From Lepisosteus oculatus (lineage: Eukaryota; Chordata; Actinopteri; Semionotiformes; Lepisosteidae), in the NCBI RefSeq assembly GCF_040954835.1, contig NC_090698.1, forward strand, positions 2,416,501 through 2,480,500: a stretch of DNA of 64,000 nt, given 5' to 3'. A model generated the notes under the pieces. The model saw only the letters and a program-made list of their open reading frames with translations, had not been told where the DNA came from and searched no databases. How positions within the stretch are numbered: position 1 is the first letter of the stretch; the number at the start of each line of letters is the position of its first letter. This document shows, piece by piece, positions 11,889 to 23,590 of this stretch. A program made the position numbers and the translations under genes.

Positions 11889-11984
11889 CACCGACCGCAG
11901 AAGACACCCCAGTAATCAAGCGGGGATCCCCTCACCTTAACTGGGGTGCTGGGTTTTCAGCTTAGTGCACCAGCCTCAAGCTCC

Positions 11985-12062
11985 ACCGCCGAAACGTTGT
12001 GTCTCTTTCCCTTTGCTTCCAGCAGGGAATAAACCTTCACCTGTTCCTCTGCAGCCTAAGCA
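11985..12062 (+). repeat. AATAAA-bearing interspersed repeat downstream of RNase T2
   Basis: The sequence matches the family at 2152-2275: gccgaaacgttgtg, a pyrimidine run, then agcagggaataaacc and ctgttcctctgcagc. It begins about 100 bases after the RNase T2 stop codon on the same strand, so it is positioned to form the 3' end of that mRNA. Confidence 0.65.
12028..12033 (+). promoter_or_regulatory. Poly(A) signal candidate of RNase T2, within the repeat
   Basis: This is the first AATAAA after the RNase T2 stop (11886-11888), 140 bases downstream and inside the interspersed repeat. Use of this site is an inference. Confidence 0.5.
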
Positions 12063-12726
12063 TGCTGACGCAGCTCCCTGCCTGACCTTCTACAGAAATA
12101 ACTAATTCCAGGAATATAAACCGGTATAAACGCAAATACTAAGAAGTGAAAGGCCAGCTTGGCCCACTGTAGAACCTGTCAGAACTGTGTCACATAAAAA
12201 CCCTGACCCTGCTCGTGATGCTGCAGGACGCTCTCCTCTCGGCAGGGAGCGGGACTCTGCCGGAACACGAAGAGGACGGCTCCATCGGACGCCTGCTCCG
12301 CAGGGAGTGACCGAGGGCAGGAGACCCCCGGCTGCCGGCGTGGAGACCCGCCACCAGTCTCTGTGGTTTCTGTTCATACTGTACCTCACACCCTTTGAGC
12401 TCCACCGAGTGTAAGACTAGTTTTAAAATGGCGGTGGTCCTGTAGCCTGTTATCTCAGGAATGAACAGCTTTTTGATGCTTTCTAATGAACTTTAAAATT
12501 GAGTCTGTGTGTTTTTGTCCTTCTTCAGGGCATGCCCTGTAAATCAAAGGCCGGTGAAGTGATAGCCTGTATTTCTCATTAAGGCCTCTCCAGGGCCAGG
12601 GGCTGAGGTGAAGGAGCGTCTCGCTCTCTGATTACCCAGTCGCAGGTATTGTTTCCTGTGATCTCAGTCTTCAGAAGGCCAGGTAACAGTAGTCATCAGG
12701 TATATTCAATTTCATCCATTTGTCGG

Positions 12727-12895
12727 AGGGGCCACAGTGGCACCGTGGTTAAAACTGCTGCCCTGCAGCGCTGGGGCCCTGGGTTCAAGTCTGTCTGTGT
12801 GGAGTTTGCACATTCTCCCCATGTTCACATGGGTTTCCCCCTCAGTCCAAAGAGAAGCTGGCGGGTTAATTGGCTTCAGGGAAACTTGGCCCTGG

Positions 12896-12943
<48 letters not shown>

Positions 12944-13050
12944 TCCTGTCCAGGGTGGACCCTGCCTTGTGCCCGTTGCTTGTCAGGACAGACTCCAGCT
13001 CCTCCCTGACCCTGAATTGGATAACTCGGTTAGAAAAAGCCCTTAATGGA
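12727..13050 (+). repeat. V-SINE-like element with expanded (TG)/(CGTG) tract
   Basis: It shows a tRNA-like head (cagtggcaccgtggttaaaa, then gggttcaagtc), the V-SINE conserved core (gtgtggagtttgcacattct, and gtccaaagagaagctggcgg), and a tail ending ctgaattggataactcggtt. A TG/CGTG microsatellite at about 12896-12944 interrupts it. Relatives are at 31585-31850, 45640-45875, 49760-50085 and 55604-55740. The stretch from 12100 to 13860 holds no other recognised feature. Confidence 0.8.
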
Positions 13051-13859
13051 TTTATGTATCTCTATCTTTCTCATAATCAATCTGCGGGGTGAGGAGCAGT
13101 CCAATGTCATGCTCAGCAGCTGTCCAGCTCTTGCACAAGACGGACCACAGGGCCAGGGGTCACAGGGGACAGAGGTGAACAGAGCCTAGTGGTGCAGAGC
13201 TCGGAAAGAAACCCAGCAGCCAGATAGAGAAGGCTGAAATACTTTGATATTTTCACTATTTCAGATTTTACACAATACTTCTTAAAACCTATCGATGCGT
13301 TTAATGCGGATTTTCATTTATTTCAAAAGTTTTTACCAACTTGTCTCTGTTGAAATGTTTGCGAATACAATAACAAAAGAAAAGGACTCGGGCAACTATA
13401 TTCGCCTTTTGCCAAGATCCGTGGAAGGCCGGAGACTTTTTAAACCGGAATCTCTGGCCGCCCGCTGCCACGAGGGGCTGTAATAAAGTTTCGAGATTCC
13501 CGGTGGCACTAGGTTTCGATTTTTAGCTTGTTTTTTTTTTTTGTCCTGAAAACAGCTGTTCACAAAATGCATTTGGGTTCTCTTTGAAATCTCCCCAAGA
13601 GTAGCATCCCGTTAACAATTTTGTCCTGCAATCTCGCCTCATATTTTGCTGTTGAAAATCCTCCATTTAGAAAACTGCCCGTAGGTGACACGTACCGCAC
13701 AAGTAAGCGGTTACGTTTTTAAAAAAATAAAAAAGGGTAGGGCTGCTTTTGAAAATAGAGCTCACTGCTGTCACAGATGACCAGAACGCTCACTTCAGCT
13801 TAGGGGGATTTTCCGGACTAATCAAAACAACAGGAAAAAAAAACGACATTTTAGTTTCC

Positions 13860-14002
13860 AGGATCCAGACTAGGCCTGCGAGTTCCTCCTCGCGCAGCAC
13901 CACGCGCTCTGCTCGCAGGGTCTGGGCGCGCGGGCGACTCCATTGCCTAGTACAGCGCGAGAGCCGACGTGTCGAAGTTCCAGCTGCAAGCGGGCGCGCG
14001 AG
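13860..14002 (+). promoter_or_regulatory. CpG-rich promoter and possible non-coding first exon of the ADAD gene
   Basis: A local cluster of CpG dinucleotides (cgcgcagcaccacgcgctct, ggtctgggcgcgcgggcgac) ends in a strong donor, gcgag|gtaagc, at 14002/14003. The next good acceptor on the same strand is ctccccag at 15502, four bases before the ADAD start codon. The arrangement suits an untranslated first exon of about 100 bases. No transcript supports it. From 14003 to 15500 I see nothing else. Confidence 0.4.
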
Positions 14003-15506
14003 GTAAGCAGCCTTATTAAACTTTCTGCCAAAACAAGGAAAACAGCTCAGGGCACGACCGTCCCCACGGAGAATAAGTGCGTGAGACAGGTTTACGTCGT
14101 GGCGTGGGTGTCGCACACCCGCAGAGTGACTGCGGGTCTGTTTCTGCTGCGCGGTGTACGAATGGCGTCTTGTGTTTTGAAGCACGTCGTCATAAAAACG
14201 CTAAACGCGACTTGGTGCTTTAAAAATGTGAGCTGAGATTTGGAAAGCATTGCAGACAGCGAGCACTACTTTAAAAAACCCCACAACTGAAGCAATATCT
14301 AATGGCGTCGGTCTTTGCGTATACCCCAGCTACTGAGAATTGTGTCCGATACAGAAAACGTTGAACTCAGTTGCAAACCAGTCTAAACGTTCTTGACATT
14401 ACGACTTCATCATACGGTCCTAAAAATACTAGCTGGACCATAGACTAGCCAGTTCAACAGGTTAGACTGTTTTTTCCATTCTGCACAGAGTACCTTGTAT
14501 GTGGAATACACTGACATAGATGTGTGCAAAACTCATAATACTTGGTCGTCATTAATGAAACGTCAGTTTTTATTATATTTACTAAACATTGCATTTAAAA
14601 AGTAGGCCTGGGCCTTTTAACAGATTTTCTTTAAACACCTTAAGCCACTGAGTGTGTCTTCCGTTAATCGCAGGGTACTTGCAGTGTGGTATCTGTGCGC
14701 GACTGTAATATTCTGCACATTTCTGAAACTTGAACGGCCCTGGGCAGCACCAGTCCAGCAGCAGGTCCCCATGAAATAAGTCGTTTCTGAAGATCTGTTA
14801 CAAGTCCACTGCCATCAGTGAGACAGGTGAATTGTTAGGTCTAAAATATAAGTGCTCTTCTGCCCTTTACACATCATCACTGTGATAGGATGTCACACTC
14901 ACAGGACAAAGATGGGGTCCCGAGAGCAGGACTGGGGTGTGTTCTTTTTACTGTAGTATCCTGTCTCAGCTCGGTCTCGCATCTCAGGTCTCGCGACAAG
15001 AGGATGTGAGTTCGCAAAAGCCGTCGAACTTCGTTTTCAGCCAGTGTGAATACTTGTGCTACACCCGTGAGAATTCTGGTTTGGTCCAGAAGCGAGGGGC
15101 TGGTCTCCAACCCCGGTCCCGGAGAGCCACAGGTGCGCAGTACAGGTGCGCAGCATTAAATCAGCAGTTTCTGAAAGGCTGCAGTGTTGTTTTCCGTGAC
15201 CAGAAACAGGTGCTGTGTTCCGTGGAGTGATTTAGAGATCCTCTAGGACCTCCCTGCAGCTTGACTTTCCTCACTGGCCAGTTGCTTAAGCACGTGACCC
15301 TGATCTTTGGAGGTCCCCCGGGTGGTTTCGGGGGACCTGCGAGAGCGAGTGGCTTGGGGCTCCCCGGAAGCGGGGCAGGAGACCCCAGTCCTCAAGCGGG
15401 TGTGGGGCTGGGCCCTGGGGCGGGGCAGGAGGGCCTGTGGCGGGGCGGGCTGGGAGCGGGGCTGGTCTGCAGCCGCTGAGATGCTCTCTCTGCTCTCCCC
15501 AGGGGA

Positions 15507-18500
15507 ATGGACGGTGAGGAAGAGGTGCGCCCCGACGGGGAGCCCCAGGGGGGCGGCCACAGGCGCCTGGCCTGCACCACAGCCCTCTCCCTCGGAGCGT
15601 CAGCTGGGGCGGCCTCAGACCCCGACGTGATCGTGGAGATGGTGATGTCAGAGGATGAGTCCTTGGAGATGGAGGACTGGGGTCCCAGCGGCACTAAGAC
15701 CCAGCCTGGCCCGGAACCACTGTCAGCGTCTGAGACCCAGCCTGGCCCGGAACCACTGTCTGCGTCTGAGACCCAGCCTGGCCCGGAACCACTGTCTGCG
15801 TCTGAGACCCAGCCTGGTCCGAAACCCCTGCCTGCATCAGAGACCCCACCTGGACCAGAACTTCTGCCACCTTCAGGGACCCAGCCTGGTCCAGAACCTT
15901 TACCTGATTCTGTGACCCAGTCTGATCCAGAACCTCTGTCTCCTTCTGAGACCCAGCCTGGTCCAGAACCTTTACCTGATTCTGTGACCCTGTCTGATCC
16001 AGAACCTCTGCCACCTTCTGAGACCCAGCCTAGTCCAGAACCTTTACCTGATCCAGAACCTCTGCCTCCTTCTGAGACCCAGCCTGGTCCAGAACCTTTA
16101 CCTGATTCTGTGACCCAGACTCATCCAGAACCTCTGCCACCTTCCGAGACCCAGCCTGGTCCAGAACCTTTACCTGATTCTGTGACCCAGTCTGGTCCAG
16201 AACCTTTACCTGATTCTGTGACCCAGTCTGATCCAGACCCTCTGCCACCTTCTGATACCCAGCCTAGTCCAGAACCTTTACCTGATTCTGTGACCCAGTC
16301 TGATCCAGAACCTCTGCCACCTTCTGATACCCAGCCTAGTCCAGAACATTTACCTGATTCTGTGACCCAGTCTGATCCAGAACCTCTGCCACCTTCTGAG
16401 ACCCAGCCTAGTCCAGAACCTTTACCTGATCCAGAACCTCTGCCTCCTTCTGAGACCCAGCCTGGTCCAGAACCTTTACCTGATTCTGTGACCCAGACTC
16501 ATCCAGAACCTCTGCCACCTTCCGAGACCCAGTCTGGTCCAGAACCTTTACCTGTTTCTGTGACCCAGTCTGATCCAGAACCTCTGCCTCCTTCTGAGAC
16601 CCAGCCTGGTCCAGAACCTTTACCTGATTCTGTGACCCAGACTCATCCAGAACCTCTGCCACCTTCCGAGACCCAGCCTGGTCCAGAACCTTTACCTGCT
16701 TCTGAGACCCAGTCTGGTCCAGAACCTCTGCCTGCTTCTGAGACCCAGCCTGGTGCTGCAGAGGGGGCAGGTTGTCCAGGTGTGGATCTGGGGGGTGAGG
16801 AAGGAGCCGGGCGAAGAGGCCTCGATAGTTATGGTGATTATCAGCTTGTGAGCCAGTGAACGCGAGCCTGAGTGTTCTCCCTCGCGCAGCTCAAGGGCAC
16901 GGTCTCTCAGCCACGTGTACTGTTTTATGTTTTTCAATCTTTTAAATTCAGCAAATAAATAGCAACTGTGCATAACAATTTGCAGAAATATGTCAACTTT
17001 ACGTTTGTGTGCTGCAGAGGTCGTGTAAACTTCTTTTCACTTCGAAAATCGACAAAACGTAATTTGGCCAGTGGTGCCCAAACTTTTGCGTACAGCTGTC
17101 TGTAAATACAATACGTATTAATGAGAAGGAACAACTGTATTCCAGTCTTTCACTCTATGTGACTCTTGTCTCATCTGTGATTTGTAAATAAATCCTGTGC
17201 CAGCCGGTGTGCAGTTCCCCGGTTCGTGAGCTGTGGTTGGAGGACAGGACACAGGAGTCGTGCCCTGACTGCCCTGCGCGTGCTGATTCCCTGTGTGCCC
17301 CCTCTGCAGAGAACGAGCCCATCTGCCACCTGCGCCGCACTGCCTCTGTGTGCAGCCACCTCTTCGACCAGCTGCTCCAGGAGTGCCCAGTGCTGCACAG
17401 CTGCAAGAGCTGCCTGGCCGCCTTCGTGCTGGAGAGGGGTGAGTGAGTGCCCCCCGCGCCCCCTCCAGACAGCGGGGCGTAGCTGTGTTCGGCCTGGTGC
17501 ACTCTCCCACACCACTGACCCCCTGCACCCCACAGGACTGACCCCCTGCACTGCACCCCACAGGACTGACCCCCTGCACCCCACAGGACTGACCCCCTGC
17601 ACCCCACAGGACTGACCCCCTGCACTGCACCCCACAGGACTGACCCCCTGCACCCCACAGAACTGACCCCCTGCACCTCACACCACTGACCCCTGCACCC
17701 CACAGGACTGACCACCTGCACCTCACACCACTGACCCCTGCATCCCACAGGACTGACCACCTGCACCCCACAGGACTGACCCCCTGCACTGCACCCCACA
17801 GGACTGACCCCCTGCACTGCACCCCACAGGACTGACCCCCTGCACCCCACAGGACTGACCCCCTGCACCCCACAGGACTGACCCCTGCATCCCACAGGAC
17901 TGACCCCCTACACCCCACACCACTGAGCCTGCACCCTGTGAGGTTAGACTGAGCCCTGCACCCTGCGAGTGTGTGAGTGCTGGGTCCCTTATTGCTCTTA
18001 CTGTTTTTCCTCCCATGCCCAGAGGTTGTTGACTCAGCCGGCCAGGCCTGTGAGCGATACCAGGTGGTGGCGATGGGCACTGGGGAGTACTCCTGCCCCG
18101 GCTGGCTCTCCTATAACGGGCGCACCATCCATGACTGCCACGCCATCGTCATCGCTCGCCGGGCACTCATTCGGTACGCCTCTCGTCTGGAGCGCTAACA
18201 GGCCCGTGCTTTAGCCCTCTGGCCTGTTGCAGGGGTGGGCGTGTTCGTTCAGTCTTAATTCCACTGATCTGTCTTAAGCTGTAAGCAGTCGCTTATTGAA
18301 AAGCACTTTTAAACTGCAGGATTCCAGTTTTAATGAGGCCTGGACTTCCCCCACCTGACTGTTGTGTGTCCACGATCCTCTTCCATTAGGTTCCTGTATA
18401 AGCAGCTTCAGCTGTTCTATAGCGACAAGCGGGAGCAGTCCATCTTCCAGCCCTCTCAGCACTGCCCCCTGCTGGAGCTGAAGCCCGGCATCTACCTGCA

Positions 18501-21500
18501 CCTGTACACCAACGTGACGCCCAAGGGGGCGGCGCAGTACTTCCTGAGGTGGGTGGGCGGCCCCGCTGGTCTGACCTCACTGGGGGTCCCCCCCGTCAGG
18601 GGCGATCGCTGTGCCGGCTTGCAGTCTGGATCAGGTCTCGCCAGGCTGCACGAGGGGAAGAGAGCTGTCTGCCTTAGGCTGTGAGCGGACATGCTCGAGT
18701 GCTTCGTGTGGCTGCTGCTTCTCCTTAGTGGGGCGCAGGATGTTTGTCTGGAGGGTGCGCTCCATGTGCTCGTTTCCTCAGACTGAGGGGCAGCTCCATG
18801 TTTGCCGCAGGAAGTAGAAATAGACGTGTTGCCCTTCTTAAAATATCCGGGGATATCATTCCCCTGTACAGGACACCTGTGGCTCATGGCTCCTTCCCAG
18901 GCTTAGGGATGTGCTTGAGACTCCCCAGCTCCATGAGTACTTCACAGGGAACGGGGAACCCCCCCAGCCCCAATAAGTCACTTTTTCACAGCTCGGGTTC
19001 TGAGCCCTTCTCACAAGCCCCTGGTCCTGTGAGGGTGGGGGTGAGGGGTACAGGGCGCCGCGCACGGAGAGCGCTGAGGTCTGAGCTCGTACGGGAGACA
19101 CAGCGCTCAGCGTGTGCAGGCCTGGAGTGAGCCTCAGACTGGTGGGGCGTCGCTTCCATTACAGGGCTAGAAGGACTCTTCATTGATGAGTGCATTTCAA
19201 ACCACAATGTACACAGTAACATGTAAAACCTCCAATTAACATCACAAAACAGACGAAACTTCCAAGTATGGGCACCACCGAGCTCTGCTATTCAGAACGA
19301 AGCAACTAAGCGAGCCTGTGACACTGTAAACAAGCAGGGTTCTACACACCTCTTTCAATACCATAGAAATATTGTTCTCAACATCGAGGCGGTTTTACTG
19401 ACAAACTCTACTTGTTAACTCTGCACAATCGTTACTTACTCACTGGTACATCACATCACATGAGTCATGACAGTGACTAGTGAGCAGGAAGGGCCGCTTC
19501 AAGTCACAGTGCCTGGGAACCCTCACTCTCGCCGTTGTGAGACCAGGGGGTTGTGACAACATGGCAGCCACACAGTACTTTCACAAAGTTCCGAGCTGTG
19601 TGATTAATTTTAATGTTGTCAAATTTTTCTATACAGACAATTTTTTTTGTGACTGGGATTTAAAATCCGGTCTGTGAAACTGGGACTGCAGTTCCCCTTT
19701 AATGTTAAGTTGCCACTGTTTTTTTTCAAGTGGCCACTGATTTTGTGGAAACGTTATTTTGTTATTTGCATATTTAAATAGCGCAGTCAATATATCACTT
19801 CCAGACCTTTTCACAGCCCTTGGTCAGCCTCATTCATCAGTTAAATGAGTCAAGTAAGTTTTAATTGAGCTTTATGGCTGTACACCCAGCTCCAGATCCA
19901 GTCCCGGCCCTTACCAGATTCCTGCATCATCACCCCAGTGACGGGAGACACTTCTCAGTCCCAGGGCTGTGACACACATGAATCATGACAAGGGGGATGT
20001 GTAGTTGTATCTTTCTCAGACGGGTAGTGTTTAACTCTCAGTGTGCCGCACTGCCAGTTGGAAGTGCGCTCGTGCTTGGATGTAGGGTGTCTTGTGCCCG
20101 CCGAGCCCCTGGCCATTGCTCCTGTGTTTCTGGGCAGGAAGCCCACCCCAGCCAGCTACGCCTCCATGAAGCTGCAGTGCCACAGCAAGGGCTCCCTCAT
20201 CCCGGCCTCCTGCCTGCAGCCTAGCGTATGGGCCGCCCGCATCTGCTGCATGGCCTCCAGCGACAAGCTGAGCCGCTGGACCCTGCTGGGCGTGCAGGGG
20301 GCGCTGCTGAGCCACTTCATCAGCCCCCTGTACATCGTCAGCGTGGTGCTTGGTAAGACCGCGGCGGCCTGAGAACGCTGACTCGTCTGCACGCTGAACG
20401 TTTTAACCCTAAAGTGTACTTTACACTGTACTTATCATACGCTGTTATTACCATGAAAGCAAAGTGGTGAAACTGCTAGTTAGCAGCTGCTGGGGTCAGT
20501 ATTCTGCTGCTCCACTGGCTGGCTGCAATTTCTAGATTAATAAACGTCCAGCTGGTAAAGCCCTACCTATACAGAAAATTAGGAAGAACTTTATCATTTC
20601 TAACTGCATCTAGTTCACAGTTGTCAGGGAAAAAGTATTTTCTGTAGCAGGAACACAGACGTCTGTCATCCACAGGGTTGATCTTCTGTGAGGGTCTTCT
20701 GTGAATGCCACAGGGGGAGCAGTGTGTGGCTACTCCTGCAGACAGATGCATGCATCTGTGACGCCTGCTTTGCACCAGGTTGTAGATGCTGTCTTGTGGG
20801 ACTGCGGTCCGTTCCTCTTGTAGAGCCGGGACCAGCATGGTCCACAAGCCTTGGGCGCCCCCCGTCAGCATGGCCTGTCTCCCAAGAAAGCCATGGTTGT
20901 CTTTCTCACAACGAGCACGTCAGCGGAGCGATTGGCTGCCTGTGACGCTCAGAATATCGGTTCAAATGTCAGGGCGGTAGTTGTTCTGATCTCCCGTGAG
21001 AAAGAAGAGAGGCACGCTTTTGTCTTTTGTAGAAAAATGACTGCCTGTTGCACAGCAGCTTATCCGGCTCCAGTTTGTTCGAACCAGCTGCTGGCACTGG
21101 AACAGCGTGCTCTGTGTTAATGAGAACACGGGCCCATAAAAGAGGATCATGGGTCAGTTGATTTTGCCCTTGTGGCGCTTTGCTCAAAGTACGGCCCAGT
21201 GGAATGCCAGGGTCCCGGGCCTGCCTTTTAATACTGGAGCCAGCAGCCAGGAAAACCCCAAAAACCTGGGGCTAGCCAGTCTGCTAGCCAGCAGGAGTCG
21301 GATCACGGTCTGGGGGGGAGGGCGCAGACAGACAGCTGGGAGAGTGCAGGAGGGGCCTGTTGTTGCAGCGTGATCGTCGATCCTGACCTGCTTCTCCCGA
21401 TTTGAACCCCCTGCGCCCAGGGGACCTGAACCACAGCATCGAGAGGGTGGCGGACGTGATCAACGGGCGCCTGGGCGAGGACTGGGCCCGCCGGCTGCCC

Positions 21501-23590
21501 CGGCCCTTCGAGAAGCAGAACATCTACTTCTACAACGGCGCCAACGTCGGGCCGCCAGCGAGCCGCCCCGACTGCAGGCTCCTCAGCCTCAACTGGTGCC
21601 GGGGGGACGCCAGCTTGGAGGTGGTGGACAGCACCACGGGCCAGGCCACTGCGGAGTAAGTCAGCTGCCCGGTCCCTCTCGGCCCCGGCGTAGTGACCCA
21701 CTGCCCTGCCAGAGCCGTGCTGTCAGTCACCACGCAATAGTGACGCACAATAGCGCAATACAGGTCACGCCTGAGAGGAGGCCACTCGGCCTGCATGAAG
21801 CTAATTCGCCCATTAGTTCGCTCATCTGAGGATCTTGAAAGATCATCCTCGTGGCTGTGTGGATAGCGCTGGTACACTGGCACACAAATACACACTGCTG
21901 CTGACGGACACACTAGTCCACATACACAGCACACACCAGCACAAATACACACTGCTGCTGACGGACACACTAGTCCACATACACGGCACACACCAGCACA
22001 AATACACACTGCTGCTGACGGACACACTAGTCCACATACACAGCACACACCAGCACAAATACACACTGCTACAGACGGACACACTAGTCCACATACACAG
22101 CACACACCAGCACAAATACACACTGCTACAGACGGACACACTAGTCCACATACACAGCACACACCAGCACAAATACACACTGCTACAGACGGACACACTA
22201 GTCCACATACACAGCACACACCAGCACAAATACACACTGCTGCTGACGGACACACTAGTCCACATACACAGCACACACCAGCACAAATACACACTGCTAC
22301 AGACGGACACACTAGTCCACATACACAGCACACACCAGCACAAATACACACTGCTGCTGACGAACACACTAGTCCACATACACGGCACACACCAGCATAC
22401 AATTATCTGGAACAGACAATTGCACAAATAAACACTGCTACAGACAGATGCGCGCACACTAGTCCGGATACGCAGCACACACTGGTACACACAGTCACAC
22501 AAACACACACTGCTACACTGCGGGAGCCTCTAGAGCAGTGATCAACAGGACCGTTAAGGATTTCACTGTCCCCATGCGTCCCCTCCCAGGGGTCACATCC
22601 TCGGTGAATCCTGCATCTTTGTAGCACTTTAGTGGAGGCAGGGAACGGGCACTGCTCCCTCGCGAGTCACAGGCTGGGTCAGGAGCAGTCTGCTTTCACG
22701 CACTGTCCTGGCGGCCAGCCTTGCTAGCACGAGAGAGCCAGTGCTCCCAGCTCTGCTCTTTGGTAAGGGGGAGGAGAGGGAGTAAGACGAGGCACGGGGT
22801 GCTGTGGACACTGATCCTGTCCCTGGGCTTGGTTTGGCAGCTCCCCCTTCTCGAGCGGACCTGCGCAGAGCAGCCGGCTGTGCAAGGCCGCCTTCCTCAG
22901 CGCCTTCCGGGAGATCGCCAGGCTGCGGGGCGCCCAGGAGCTGCTGGAGCTGCCCACCTACCTGCAGGCCAAGGTGCGAGTCCGCTCCCCGCGTGCTCAA
23001 GGAAGCACACCGCAGCAAGAGCACAGCCACTCACACACTGGTACAGACAATCACACACATACACACACACACTAGTCCAGGTACACAGCACACACTGGTA
23101 TAGACTATGACACACATACACAGCACAAGCTGTGTAGAGATTGATGTACACTGGTACAGATAGACGTGCATGCGTTGGTCCAGACACTCACACATATGCT
23201 TACACAGGCACTGGCGCTGATACAGACACACATATCGCTCCTGCAAGCAGACTGGCATTTCTAGCATGAGTGCGGAGGATCTGAGGGGATACTGGACTGT
23301 GTCTGTCCCACGGTGCTCATCGGTGCTACAGTTCCGATTGCTTTGAATGTTTTCAATATGCAAGTGTCTTTTCACCCTGGAGGGCCGTTGTTGGTATTCA
23401 GCAGCTGGAAAATGCTTTACCAAGGGCAGGTGCTGTATCTGGGGAGCGCTGCCCCTCACCAGGTGTGGTGCTGTTTCAGGTGAGAGCCACGACGTACCAG
23501 GAGGTGAAGGCGGCGATCAGGCAGCAGTTCCTGGCCAGCAGCGCAGGGCTCTGGAACTCCAAGCAGATTGTGGACAATTTCCGCCACTGA
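15507..23590 (+). CDS. Adenosine deaminase domain-containing protein (ADAD1/ADAD2 type), catalytically dead
   Basis: Eight coding exons: 15507-16794, 17310-17438, 18023-18173, 18390-18548, 20138-20352, 21421-21655, 22841-22973 and 23480-23590, in frame to about 806 residues. Residues 1-430 are acidic and then a 12-residue tandem repeat; about 435-806 form the ADAR-type deaminase fold. The zinc and proton-shuttle residues are lost: HAE is HAI (His512, Ile514), the PCG position is PKG (Lys568), and MSCSDK is MASSDK (Ser616). The DKxxRW motif (619-623), linked with inositol hexakisphosphate in ADARs, remains. From family knowledge, ADADs are germ-cell proteins needed for male fertility without editing RNA. 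No dsRNA-binding domain, expected N-terminal of the deaminase fold, is present in these exons. The reading frame and all junctions are clean. The donor at 16795 (ggg g|gtgagg) is chosen because it is the one that joins in phase to the next exon. Confidence 0.9.
15702..16760 (+). repeat. 36-bp coding repeat in ADAD exon 1 (12-residue units)
   Basis: About 29 units encode variants of PGPEPLPxSxTQ, in a second-order alternation of a DSVTQ and a PSETQ form. The block is rich in Pro, Glu, Ser and Thr, with almost no hydrophobic residues apart from Leu, so it is predicted to be disordered. Several units differ only by silent or single-residue changes, which points to recent duplication. Antisense open frames here are shadows. 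Confidence 0.92.
17508..17935 (+). repeat. About 23-bp minisatellite in ADAD intron 2
   Basis: Roughly nineteen units of ccccacaggactgaccccct with variants fill most of the 584-base intron between exons 2 and 3. Every unit contains cccacag followed by ga, resembling the core of a splice acceptor. The 320-codon antisense open frame here is a by-product of the repeat. Confidence 0.88.
21878..22420 (+). repeat. 57-bp minisatellite in ADAD intron 6
   Basis: About nine and a half units of 57 bp (core acactagtccacatacacag) alternate two variants, ctgctgctgacgg and ctgctacagacgg. Degenerate relatives continue to about 22520 and reappear in intron 7 at about 23030-23230. The unit is 19 codons without a stop, so open frames appear on both strands; they are not genes. 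Confidence 0.9.

Noticed and set aside
11156-11891. Antisense open frames of 207 and 224 codons over RNase T2 exons 8 and 9
   Set aside because: They are shadows of GC-rich coding exons. The sense frame carries the family motifs and splice sites.
17118-18080. A 320-codon antisense open frame rich in Gly, Cys, Ser and Val
   Set aside because: It reads the reverse of the 23-bp minisatellite and of two ADAD exons, and it has no signal, domain or splice support.
21878-22420. CRISPR-like regular array
   Set aside because: Units are contiguous with no unique spacers, and the host is a vertebrate. It is a minisatellite.
21530-22508. Cys- and Val-rich antisense open frames of 221-290 codons resembling a repeat protein
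   Set aside because: They are translations of the 57-bp minisatellite in several registers.
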